A stretch of DNA of 64,000 nt from Fonsecaea monophora (Eukaryota; Ascomycota; Eurotiomycetes; Chaetothyriales; Herpotrichiellaceae), in assembly GCF_001642475.1 (NCBI RefSeq), contig NW_019173958.1, positions 1-64,000 on the forward strand, written 5' to 3'. The translations under genes were made by a program, and so were the position numbers. Under the pieces are notes generated by a model that ran no database searches, was not told the DNA's origin, and saw only the letters and a list, made by a program, of their open reading frames with translations. Below are positions 1-10,360 of this stretch, one piece after another (position 1 is the first letter of the stretch; each line of letters starts with the position of its first letter).

Positions 1-301
1 CCCCCCCCCCCCCCCAAGAAACGTTACTAACTCGCTGTTTGTCGAAAAAAAAGTCTTCCCCGACGTCCCCGCCCTGATTCACCGCCTGAGCGGTGAACAC
101 CTCCTCGACACGACCCTCAAGGGCGAGGCCGCCATCCTCCGCCTCGTCAAGGCCCGCGACTACGAGCCCGAGCTGCTCTACTGGGACGACGGGTCGCTGA
201 TCACCGTGCTGACGGGCGCGGCCGTGGATCCCAAGCACGGCAAGATCATAGCGGGCGGGGTCGTCGAGCGGCATTTTATCGTTTGTGATGTCGACGTCTA
301 A
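1..301 (+). CDS. Paraoxonase/arylesterase-like protein, C-terminal fragment
   Basis: The frame is open from the window edge to a TAA at 299-301, giving about 95 residues. The last part reads DGSLITVLTGAAVD, then KIIAGGVVER and HFIVCDVDV. This resembles the final beta-propeller blade of serum paraoxonase/arylesterase proteins (SMP-30 fold), where a residue run of the type DG..V..S.A......L.IG....HF..C closes the protein. The family hydrolyses lactones and aryl esters; no catalytic or metal-binding residue can be judged here because the rest of the gene lies outside the window. The first 15 bases are pure C, which would read as polyproline and is more likely a contig edge or sequence artefact. 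Alternatively, this exon starts after the AG at 17-18. Confidence 0.65.
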   Translation, partial: PPPPPRNVTNSLFVEKKVFPDVPALIHRLSGEHLLDTTLKGEAAILRLVKARDYEPELLYWDDGSLITVLTGAAVDPKHGKIIAGGVVERHFIVCDVDV

Positions 302-309
302 ACACTAAA

Positions 310-545
310 TTCCCTAGGAGTCGAGAAGGAAGGAGAAAAGGCCAGGAGAGGAAGGGTGAGGCGAGGTGAGGTACGTGGAGAAGGGGAAGAAGCGCGGAGC
401 GGGAAAAGAAGGGGAGGGGTGGTGGGAGGAGAAAAGAAAGAGACGAGAAAGAACGTGTGTGAGAGAGGGGGGAATGGAGGGAGGAGATATATATAGTATC
501 GTATACCTAGAGAACACAAAGAGAGAGAGAGAGGGAAAGGGAGAG
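310..545. repeat. Polypurine (GA-rich) tract between convergent genes
   Basis: About 235 bp on the + strand are almost entirely A and G, ending in a (GA)n run at roughly 521-533. It lies in the 3' gap between the paraoxonase-like gene and the NCS1 permease, which end towards each other. The 302-773 gap holds no gene that I can support; ORFs in it are low-complexity translations of this tract. Confidence 0.8.
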
Positions 546-773
546 AAACCTGGTTTCCCAAAAGGTTCAATGACTTTGAATCTACCACACCGTCAGACCA
601 GACTCTTTTAACATCATCTATACGGGACCAACAACTCAGATTCTAGTTTGTGGTAAACCCCTCTACAAAATCTACCTAGATACAACATTTTATCTTACTC
701 CCATCCATGCACACCACACATGGCGATGAGAAGGTCTAGCACGTCATGCCAGTCCAATCGAACCCAAGAACCT

Positions 774-2811
774 TTAAACCGTCTGTTTCAACACCTCCGG
801 GTCGACACCCTTCAGATGAGCGGGCACAGTCCCCGGCTGGTGTGGGCCTTGACCACCCTGACTCGCCCTACTCGCTCGTATCACCTCCAGACTCTCCCTG
901 GCAGTCTCGTCAAGAGACCGTCGAAAGTGGAGGGCACTGCCCATGTCGTCGATCCCTCCTACATTGGCAAAGCTCTTTGGGTTGCCCACGAGACTGTCCT
1001 TCCGGAGAACCTTCTCGTCATACGCTTCTTCATACGCCTCTTCCTCGTCAGGGTCCTGAGGGATGCCGTAGACAGTGTGTGCCACGATCTGCTCCGTCGG
1101 CTTCCAAAAGTGACTCGTCACCGAGTAGACAAAGATGCTGGTCACAAAGCCATAGAGCCAATCGAAAGAATACAGGTGTTGCGCTCCCGCCGTGATTCTC
1201 GACTTGTTGTTGATGCTCCACGCCAGGCCAGGCATGCAAGGCCCAATGGCGAGGAGAAAGGCCAGCATCGCTCGCCAATTGATGCCATATATGTTGTACC
1301 GGTACCGCCCACGAGGATCGTACAGAGCAGGCACGTCAATGTGTTGTCGCTTGACAATCCAATAGTCAGAGGCGATGATACCAGCCATGGGTGCAAGGAA
1401 CACGGCATAGCCACCCATGAAAGCCAAAAAGGTCGTTGCAGAGCTGAGAATCTTCCACGGGACAATGACCCAGCCACCAACAAGAGCTGCGATAACACAA
1501 CCACGCTTGATGTTGATGTATTTGGGACAGAGAACCGTCAGATCATTCGCAGCCGAACTATCACCCGTTAGCCCACTAGTTCGAGGACAGGACACATTCA
1601 GACTTACATGCTGTTCGCGGTGATGTTGGTGCCGACTTGGGCAATATACCACGAGAGCGCGGCAAAAAAGGCAGCGGCACGGCCACCTGGGTTATCCAGC
1701 CAATGGGCGATAATGTCCAACGGGTTCCACAGAAACTCTCCATAAAGGACCTTGGAGGCAGAGGTGGTAACAATGCCCATCACACCACAAACTGTAAATA
1801 TGGCTGGAAGGAAAGGTAGCTGAATGTACTGGCCACGGGAGCTCCTGGCATAGCGACTGAAGTCAGGGATGTTGCAGGCCAACGTGGCCCAAGAACCTGT
1901 TACCGAAGACATGCACGACAACCAGAGCCAGGCGCGCTGACTGCCATGAACTGTCTCAGGGAGGGAGAAGATGGCACCACTACCTCCTGCCTTGTGCACA
2001 ATCCAGCCGAGAGTGGCCAATGCAGTGATTGGCGCGGCGACGAGCTTGATGATGAAAAGCCAGCGCAGCTTCGTCGGAGGGATCAGCAATAGCGGGAGCT
2101 GGATTATCCAGAAGAGAAAATAGCTGATCATCCCCTGCGTTGTGATGCCGGCATCGCTGGGGAGGTGGTTCTTAATGTGCCCGTACGACGGCCAGATGGC
2201 GGTCAACATGAGGGTAATGCACTGTGCACCGTTGGCGCCTTGGATCCCAAGCCAGAACATGGCCAAGATGGACCGAGAGACGATGCAGAAGTAGGCAAAG
2301 TAATATCCGAAGCTGGATCTGACAATGACCGAGAAGGGGATATGCAATTTGGCTCCGATAGCACCGTTGAGGACCATGGGTATAGCCACACAGCTGGTAC
2401 CGACAACCATGATGGGGATTGCGTCGCGCCAATTCAGACCCACGGCGAGCACAGAAGAGGCCGTTTCCCAGGTACCCAGGTTGATCGTGTCGGTCGCCCA
2501 GTATGCCATCCACGTCCACAAAGTCCATGTCTGGTACCTTGGAGGGACTGGATCCATATCCGCATTGGTCCTTGGATAGTGGGTTAGCCTGATAGTGTCC
2601 ACTCCTCTATACAACGTCGACTTACCACACATCCTTGGGTGCAAGAGCGGATTCTGCGGGTTTGGGTCAGCATATATCCGCGCCTTCGTCCCACAGGAGA
2701 GACTGAGTTACCTTGTTTCGGGAGCTCCCAGGCACTCAGAGTAGTCGCCCTCGCCTTGACCGTCGCCCCAGAGGGGATGTACTTTTTCGCTCCTGTCACG
2801 TATTTCGACAT
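774..2811 (-). CDS. NCS1 family (Fur-type) nucleobase/allantoin permease
   Basis: Plasma-membrane cation symporter for a purine, pyrimidine, allantoin or related substrate; the exact substrate cannot be read from sequence. Four exons were inferred from GT..AG sites and frame: 2811-2712, 2653-2626 (a 28-bp exon), 2570-1608 and 1557-774, giving 624 residues. The joins restore family motifs: LAPKDVW followed by TNADMDPVPP, and ANSISAAND followed by LTVLCPKYINIKRG. Other NCS1 hallmarks are WLGIQGANG, GYYFAYF, and about 12 hydrophobic segments. An acidic cytoplasmic tail (DPDEEEAYEEAYDE) follows the last segment and may serve in endocytic control. The ATG at 2811 was chosen; an in-frame ATG at 2838 would add nine residues. 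GATA-type sites lie upstream. Confidence 0.93.
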
Positions 2812-5800
2812 GTTGCCAGTAACTTGGAAGCCGACCACAAGGTGACTACATTCCAGAGAGCGGGCAGAAAGAAAGATATACGCGACCAGGGACGCGCAAC
2901 GTGGCGATAGTCGTAGGCGATATCATGCACAGGACCTCGATGCGGGAGATGGTGGTCGTTGCTCGTTGGGTGGAGGAGACCGAAGGCAGGGTCCACACGG
3001 AGATCTTCCAGGTTCTTGATAAGACCCAAATCCCGTTTGCTTGGACAGGATGAACCGGCTTCGAGAAGCTTGACCAAACTGTAATCGGTACTGAACTAGG
3101 GCCTTTTGCGAAGCATGGACTGGGGGGAGCACGATAAGGCACGGGCAAGCGATATGATAGCCCGTCTTCTGGAAAACGTCTTGCCAGGGGCGGTTTATGG
3201 GTTGTTTATTCCTCGTTTCTTCAAAGGACTGTCCAAAGCGAGTGGTGACAAGAATGTTGTCTGTGATGTTACAGGCTATCATAACCAGATGGACAAAGCA
3301 TGAACGGCGGTATCGCTCGACAGGTAAAGATCACTATCTGGCTGAGGCTTACCTGATGTTACCCCGTTTTTGATCATCTCTTGACCCTTGCACGACCTTA
3401 TCTCTGCGCCCTAGCGAGGGTCGTACGCCTGACGAAGAACGAGTGGTCCGACGTCAACGGTTGGTGGCACAAAGCGAGGAGAACTCCAGCCATACTCGGT
3501 CCAGGGTAGTGGTCGCTTCTGCTGGTCTTGCGGCCATGTGGACAGCATGTTTGGCAGGCCTAGGCGTGAATCTGGTCGTGGTAGGAATTGTGGAAAAGGA
3601 GACTGGAAGTGGAGCATTGAAGGAGATGAACATTGGGGAAAACTGCGGATGGCTGAAGCTGGCGGCTTGGAAAAATGATCTTCCGCACTACGACCAGTTG
3701 GGCTGGTGTACGAGTACGAGTACATCACCTTAACACGAGCGAGAACGAGTATGTCCGCGATGCACGCCCAGCAAGCTAACACGTTCATAGTGCTCAACCA
3801 CCCGATATTATATCAGACCTGCGACTGCACTCCCTTGGGCTGGCGCTTTTCTCCGGACGGATTCGATCCCACGCTCCTCCACACCTGATCTCTCCGTCAG
3901 GCGTCCCCATTCCTGGGCAGCCACAGCTCCCCTAGGCAGCTTATCAGCAAGCACACAAGGGGCTTTCTGATCCTGATCAGACATTTACAGCTGAGAAATT
4001 TAGATGTCTCACACATCAGGAGGGAAAAACGGTTCATGTCAAGATTCTGGTGTCGACATATTCTCGGTGGTCAAGTTGGACACAACCACTGTATGGGTCG
4101 GTGTACAATATCGATTGGCACCCTATTCGACTAACTTTGTCTCTGACGCTCAGTCGGGACCAGACCCTTCGGAATGATGTGCGCACTGAGCGCGAGTACG
4201 TTCCGACATTGTATCGATTGTGGGTAGGCTAAAGACCTGTACAAGGAACGCAAGTCCAGTAGAGCATTTCCAGAGCTCAGGGCGCGTGCTCTATCCGATA
4301 ATGCAGAGTCGTAGATGTAGAGGTCGTAAGGATCAATATCGAACGACATGACTGCAAGATACTACCAAGTCTACGAGCAGTGGGTCGAGCGACATTAATA
4401 ATATCTCCAACAAGCCCCCTCCCAAGAATGGCTAAGAAAAATAGCTGCCAAAATACCCAGGAGGTCATTCATTACCTAGATAGGCGAGGAAACCCAGCCT
4501 AGTACACAGATACCGACATTAATCTATTTTCCTATGGGCATGAACATCAACTCCAGCAAGTCATGTGCAAAGACTCTTCTCTTTCAATGCCAATGATTCA
4601 TATATCTTAGGTATTTTGTACAAGTAAACGTAGCACATGCATGTCTTGACTGCGACCCGGGGAAAATCGTCACCCTTGTACTTTTGCTGAAAGGCGGGAT
4701 AAGGTTCAATCCGGTGCGGCGGGACCAGACCAGACCAGACGAGATGAGAAGAGACGAGGCGGAAATGCAAGGAGATGCAAGGCAAAATGACACGTGTGTC
4801 TGTCTTGTCTGGGCAGATCAACCCACAGTCTCTACACTACCTCGAACTTTGTGTATTCTATTGCACTTGCACGGCACCGCGCTGCACAGGAATATGTATG
4901 AGGGCTTTGTAGTTATGTCTTCATGTTGACCTGCTGGGCGGAAATAAGTCACACAAGTCTAGGTGGGTACATACATGTGGCCGTCCGGAATCCCTGGGGA
5001 GCTTAACAGCACTGTAAGAGTAGGTTATCGTGCGATGGAAGTCCGTCATTTCATCTATCGTGGGGACGGTTGACGATCAGGCGGCGACCGAAGCTTCAAG
5101 TGAGGAGGGTCGAGGAGAATACCTAGGGGCGCGTGTGCCCCCGGACTGTGATAGGCAGGCAAGGCAGGTAAGCTCAAGGATACTTTGGTCTAGGTATTAC
5201 AAGCTACCCGTAAATGTGCGAGCGAGGTACCGTGGGTACCTCATAATACTGAATACTGAATATCTCTGTCCAAGGCACATGCAGGCACCTACTCGCACTT
5301 GTAGCCACGGGCTCTAAACCCTATGTAAGCTGAGCCAGTCGCGGAGACTCGCGGAGACCATATCCGGGGGGCGAGTCTCCTGTCTTTGTCCACGGGACCC
5401 GAGTACGATGGGTGTGTCCCGTGGGAATCAGCAGGTACTCGCTGGCGGAGACCAGCCCAAGAGGACCATGGATTTCGTCGGATATAATATGTCTCACTAT
5501 TTTGCGCCGTCCACGTTGCAAAACTGGCATCTTCCGTTTTGAATTGTTGAGTTGCCTCGGAGAGGGGGCAGATGCGCAGTTAACAGCTCTGGTGGCTCTG
5601 TCTCCACCGACGACATCATCGCATGTGAAAATTTCTGATAACGATAAGACGAGAAACCCAGACATTTTCACATGCATTTTTGCCCAAAGACCAAATCTTA
5701 CAACAGCCAACAGCCGCGCTCAACAAAACTTGCGCAGCCGATCGCCACCACAATGAGCGTGAAAGTGAGGTAACCTGATCTCATTCAACGGAAACTACCA

Positions 5801-6145
5801 ATTCTATGCATTTTCAGAAGCGCAAACAACAAAATTCTATCAAAGGTAAATTCAGATAGGAGCAAAGGAGATCCACCACGGACGCTCAAGACAAAGGAAA
5901 CAGCGTCTGATTATCGCTTGCTCATGTGAGTTTCATGCGGTTGCTGGATTGTCGTGGCGCTGCTGGCTAACATTCTCTGGGACTTGGATTCTGCCACAAG
6001 GGCGACCGGGGTCTGGTCGGTGGACTCGTAGCTCTCAGGGTATCAAATGCTGGTGCGGTTGATTTGTACATGACTTTGTGAGCTTACTCTTCCCACAATC
6101 AAGGCGCTGTAAAAGGGAGAGGGGATGGCGTCGGTAGCGATACCC
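2812..6145. other. Intergenic region, no supportable gene
   Basis: It contains the permease promoter and a long stretch with only short, overlapping ORFs lacking recognisable motifs. Small sequence repeats occur at about 4725-4739 (repeated CCAGA) and 5340-5357 (two copies of CGCGGAGACT/C). Nothing resembling a transposon, RNA gene or conserved protein was seen. Confidence 0.5.
3132..3403. promoter_or_regulatory. Cluster of GATA-factor (HGATAR) sites upstream of the permease
   Basis: Five HGATAR matches lie 320-590 bp upstream of the NCS1 start: CGATAA at 3132, TGATAG at 3155-3160, and on the minus strand TGATAG at 3276-3281, AGATAG at 3334-3339 and AGATAA at 3398-3403. AreA/Nit2 GATA factors activate nitrogen-source permeases, so control by nitrogen is a reasonable inference. 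Binding is not shown by sequence alone. Confidence 0.4.
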
Positions 6146-6752
6146 TCATTTGCTGGGTTTTTCATTGACGACTACCTTGGCCTGCTCCTTCTTGGCCTGG
6201 AGGAACGAGCTGATCCATTTGAGGACATCAGAGCTCAGAATGAGGGAGGTGGTGATGACCGCCTTGCCGCCTGCCACATAGCCTTCTCCTCCGCACTTTT
6301 TGTATTCATCTTTGTAGGTATCCAGAGCCCAATCCTTGGTGGTATTTGCCGTCTCGAGGGGCCAATGGATGTAGCTCAGAACTTTGTCTTGAATATCCTT
6401 GGTCTCGGCCTTGACAATTGGGACTTGCTCGTCAATTTTGGTGAGGAACTTGTCACCAAGTTCATCGGCCTTGGCGACATAGGGCTTTGCGTAGGATGCC
6501 GGTGTCTCGAAGTAGGGCAGCGTAGGCTTGACAAATTTCGTGTAGCCAGCACTAGTCAGTTCGATCGATTTGACACCGTAGGGGTTCTCTTGAATGGTCT
6601 TGATCGAGTCTGAGACAAGAGGGTATGATTGTATGTGCTGGATGGAACAAGAGTTAGCAATGTTCGTGCCAGTAAGCAAAAAGTCCATTGCGGTCACTTA
6701 CCGAGAGGAATGCCGAGTGCGGCACGTCGCCGTTGACGGTAGCTTCGCCCAT
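6146..6752 (-). CDS. Perilipin-like lipid-droplet protein (CAP20/MPL1 type)
   Basis: Two exons, 6752-6702 and 6637-6146, with a 64-bp intron, encode 180 residues. The splice joins AFLS to HIQSYPLVSDSI, matching the start of fungal CAP20 proteins. Family features visible are the ENPYGVKSIEL segment, paired LPYF..P.SYAKPYV..ADELGD.. helices, GGEGYVAGGKA and a C-terminal amphipathic helix ending in a lysine-rich VVNEKPSK. These proteins coat lipid droplets; in plant and insect pathogens they support turgor in the appressorium, but they occur in non-pathogens too. The length is normal for the family. Upstream sequence (6753-7150) may hold a 5' UTR intron. Confidence 0.9.
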
Positions 6753-9700
6753 GGTTGTTGGTTGAGAGTTGGAAGGACTGCACTGTATTAGTTACGCCTG
6801 AAGAGGTGCAGACGGCGACGACAGGTGTGCAAGTGAGCGCAGACCAGTAAGCAGTAGTAGAGAAGGAAGAAGGAAAGCCGTCGGTTTACTTGGGGTTTTG
6901 CTTTGGTCGAGGAAGGCGGGTGTAGATCTGCGGTGCGCGGGGAATTTGCTGCAGGAACGGAGGGTCAGTATACTTACAAGGTGATGTGAAGTGTGGAACC
7001 TAGTACAGCTCGGGGCAGGTAGACACAGCACTGGCAAAACACTGAGAGAGTATTTTCTGTGGTGGAAAACAAGGGAAGAAGGAAGTGAGCGAGAATAATA
7101 CATGTATGGTGGTGCTCTTGACTTTGGGCTAAATAAGTGACTATGTGGTTAATAATGTTGCCCTTTGCTTGCCTGGGTCCCACAGGGCTGGCAATCTTGT
7201 TGAGCTGCTGCGGAAATCCATTAAACCGATGAAGAGCAACCCAATACAGAGGTGGCCAGGGACCATGATTTCATGCTCTACGCTTCCCTCCATTCAGGGC
7301 AGCGGGCGCATTGCTCCAGTGGCCCGACAAAGTGGACAGGAGGGCAAGCCTGGTGATGCTGGTTGCAACCCACGCAGCCGCCAAGAATTTGCATGTGAAA
7401 GTCGCAGAAAGTCACAGTCTCGGGCCGCGGAGTCTTTGGTTCCCTCCTTATTTCTCTGACTTCTCTCATCCCTCCCGTCATTGTAGCGTTTTGTGCTACT
7501 GCAACACTGTATCCATTCACTGACTCCCTCCCAAGACATGTTGCTGGGTACCTTGGTATGGGACGAACAGTACCTACTAAGGGAATTGCATCTGCGTGGA
7601 ATGACAATGACACACTGACCATGGGTATGCCCAAACCACCTTCGCTTCTGCTTCGCCTCCCCCTCGCTTCCGCCTCTTGTCCTCTTTGGTCTGTGCCAGG
7701 TTGCTAAACTCCTCCCCTGCAGACTATTGCCTGCAGAAGTATTCCAGCCAATCGTGATATTAAACTCCCTTCCACATCCATCTCTAATAAGTCGCCGTCT
7801 TCACACCACGTACAAAAATCCGATCCGAGTCCCTGAAACTTCCTCATCTCCTCTGACAATGACATCTTTCTCCTGCGGCCCGAAACGCCCTACCCACCGG
7901 TCATGACTTGCGTTACACATGCGCGGGTGGCTGGGACGTCAATGCTTGTTTCATTATCAGACAATGCAGAAGGAGGTGGGATGATATGTCTATCTTGGAC
8001 GAGTAGTATTCTGCAACATATACCCCTGTTGCCGCTGCTGCTACTGCAACAACGGGTAGCTTCCCTGTTGGTCCCCTCGCACAGTCATTTTCTGACCCAT
8101 CACGCATGATGCAGCAACAATCCAGTTTCCTGGGGTAAGCACTGGAGTGAAGAGTACCTCGTAATCAAGGGGTGACGGGCATTCGACAAGATACATGTCA
8201 CTTGCCGTGCCCTCCACGATCAATTGCCACTGGAGAGACAAGCCAAGAAAATAAGAGGACACTTCCCCTTCCCCGTCGTTCCATCGCTCACGGTCATGGA
8301 GATGTGCCAGAGATGCGACTTGCATGATGGATTTTCATATCATTCACAGCCTTCTGGCATGTGACAATGCATGGGCTGTGGATCCTGCGGCTTCTAAAAA
8401 CGGCCCTGCATATAATATGTGCCTAAAAGTACCAAGCACCGTTCGGGCACGTTCATTTGTGCCTATTTCCCTCTCAACCTTTCAGTTCTCTCGAGTTACC
8501 CTCTCTCAACCTCGTTCTAGATCGCTCTACATGTACAAAACTTGGGAGATCAATAACGAATAGCACACGGAATGCCGTACTGAGGAAACAGTTTCCATTC
8601 CCGTGCCGCTCCCTGCCAATGCCATGCTATCCCCATCCCGTGCCACGCGGCCTGCTCATTCGTTTCACATGTCAAATCTGTGACGTGATCCTCCATCTCC
8701 ACCTCCACAGTGACCGGTCCGTGCACTCCCACCGATTCTGGAGACCGGGCAGCGAGGTTGATTCTTCATTCCATTCCCACGGGGGCCGGGGACGTACGTG
8801 TTGACCAGGATGAGAGCGGGGAAGCTTCTAGGCACTCATCCTCATACCGCGTACAGCGGGCGCATGGCGAGGTCTCCCGGGACAGGTCAGCATGCATAGA
8901 TAGATACGCACAGATACGCACGGAGATGTGTTTTGTTGCCTCCGAAAGCCGAACGAACAAGAGTACTGCTTGGAACCACTGACTGGTACAACAGCTGGCA
9001 ATATACATAGTTGCCAGCACATGAACTGAGTTGGTATCTAGGTAGAAATGGCCGTCGATGTAATTTGACATATATATAGTAAGGGACGCAAATAACGGAT
9101 GTACTGAGAACATAATACTGGCATGTACATAGCTACCTACCTCATGGTTACTCATCTAACCTACCTAGATAGTATCGAGCAGATCCGGGATACCACTCAC
9201 CATCCACATACACACTTCCAAGGTCGACACGAGTTATGTACTCGAACAGTACAGTACAGTACGGGGTACACCTCCACCGAACCATGCCATCCACCTCTCT
9301 CTCCCCTCCACTGCATGATCTGACCTATTTCCTACCTACCCATATAATACGAAGTTCCAGTATCTCCTTCGTGCGGTTTCTCCTACAGTTCTCGGTGCCT
9401 CATGGTATCGCATCGCAATGCGCGCATCCGCACTACGAGCTATCCATGTACCTACCCAGGACGGTAGGTAGGTATATGTGCGTATGTCAACCCGCATTCA
9501 CCTCTGCCAAAAACAGAAAAGATTTCGCCCTTTACCCAGTTCCAGTCCCAGTCCCCGCAACCCCAGGAAGGCTTTGGTCCAGCACCAGAAACAGGCGGAG
9601 AGACAGACATGGGGGTTCACCTCGATCAGATAGGCAGATAGATAGGCAGATAGATAAATGGATGGAGCAAAACAAAGACACGTGTCTTCCTCCCACTTTC

Positions 9701-10360
9701 CCTCGTCCTCGGGAACTCAATAATGCAGAAAATAAATAGCCCGGTCGGATCGACAAGGTGCTTTCACTGGCATGTGCATCGTCAATAGTTAGGTGAACTA
9801 CGGGCGGAAGCACGGTGAAAGAGAAAAGTGACAGCGAATGGGCACATGTCAGGCCGGTGCCTTCAAACGGACTTTACGGTCCACGGTCAATACGATCCAC
9901 TCGATTGCCATCATCTCTTGCATGTCCTGTATGTTGGATCATCTAGTGTCTTGTCATCCACGTGTCACATCTTATGAACCTCGTACACCTGGATAGAGGC
10001 AGACCAAACACAGTGACACCCATCTGGTATTACTCAACAACTTTTTTTGGGGTATGGAATCTAATTGACGTACAAACCAGCATCCCTCCAATGGAAATAC
10101 TGACATGTCCTGGATCCCTGCACACCGTCCGCAAGCAGGAGGAACGGTGTTGATATGAAATATAATTCGCATACTCGTACATCCACACACGAGCTTGGGC
10201 CATGCAAGACATGCCCGAAACCCTCCACTTTGCTGTGTTTGTGGAAACATCCAACTCCATTCTCCTCGTCTTATCTTTTGCTCCACTGTGAATCGCTTTC
10301 ATGCCCTCTCAATGCTGGGCCACATACCATCCCCCTTTCGTTGCTCATGTGCTCAAACCC
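6753..10360. other. Long intergenic region, no supportable gene
   Basis: About 3.6 kb holding the perilipin promoter at its left end and the 3' flank of the PARP-E2 gene at its right end. ORFs here are short and have no domain or signal that I recognise. Simple repeats include GATA/GGCA units at about 9628-9662 and ACAGT units at about 9244-9260. Confidence 0.5.
9628..9662. repeat. GATA/GGCA microsatellite
   Basis: Interspersed GATA, GGCA and GATAAATG units repeat for about 35 bp in the otherwise empty region before the PARP-E2 gene. It is short and imperfect. Confidence 0.7.

Noticed and set aside
720..1571. 283-residue plus-strand ORF opposite the permease
   Set aside because: It is antisense to well-supported exon 4 of the NCS1 permease and has no motif of its own.
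3850..3885. Possible tRNA B box (GGATTCGATCCC)
   Set aside because: No A box at proper spacing and no pairing acceptor stem around it.
4695..4715. Possible tRNA B box (GGTTCAATCC)
   Set aside because: The flanks do not form a cloverleaf; it lies in low-complexity CCAGA repeats.
5321..5756. Overlapping ORFs of 114 and 129 residues on both strands
   Set aside because: Neither has a recognisable motif, hydrophobic pattern or splice continuation; mirror ORFs of this size arise from base composition.
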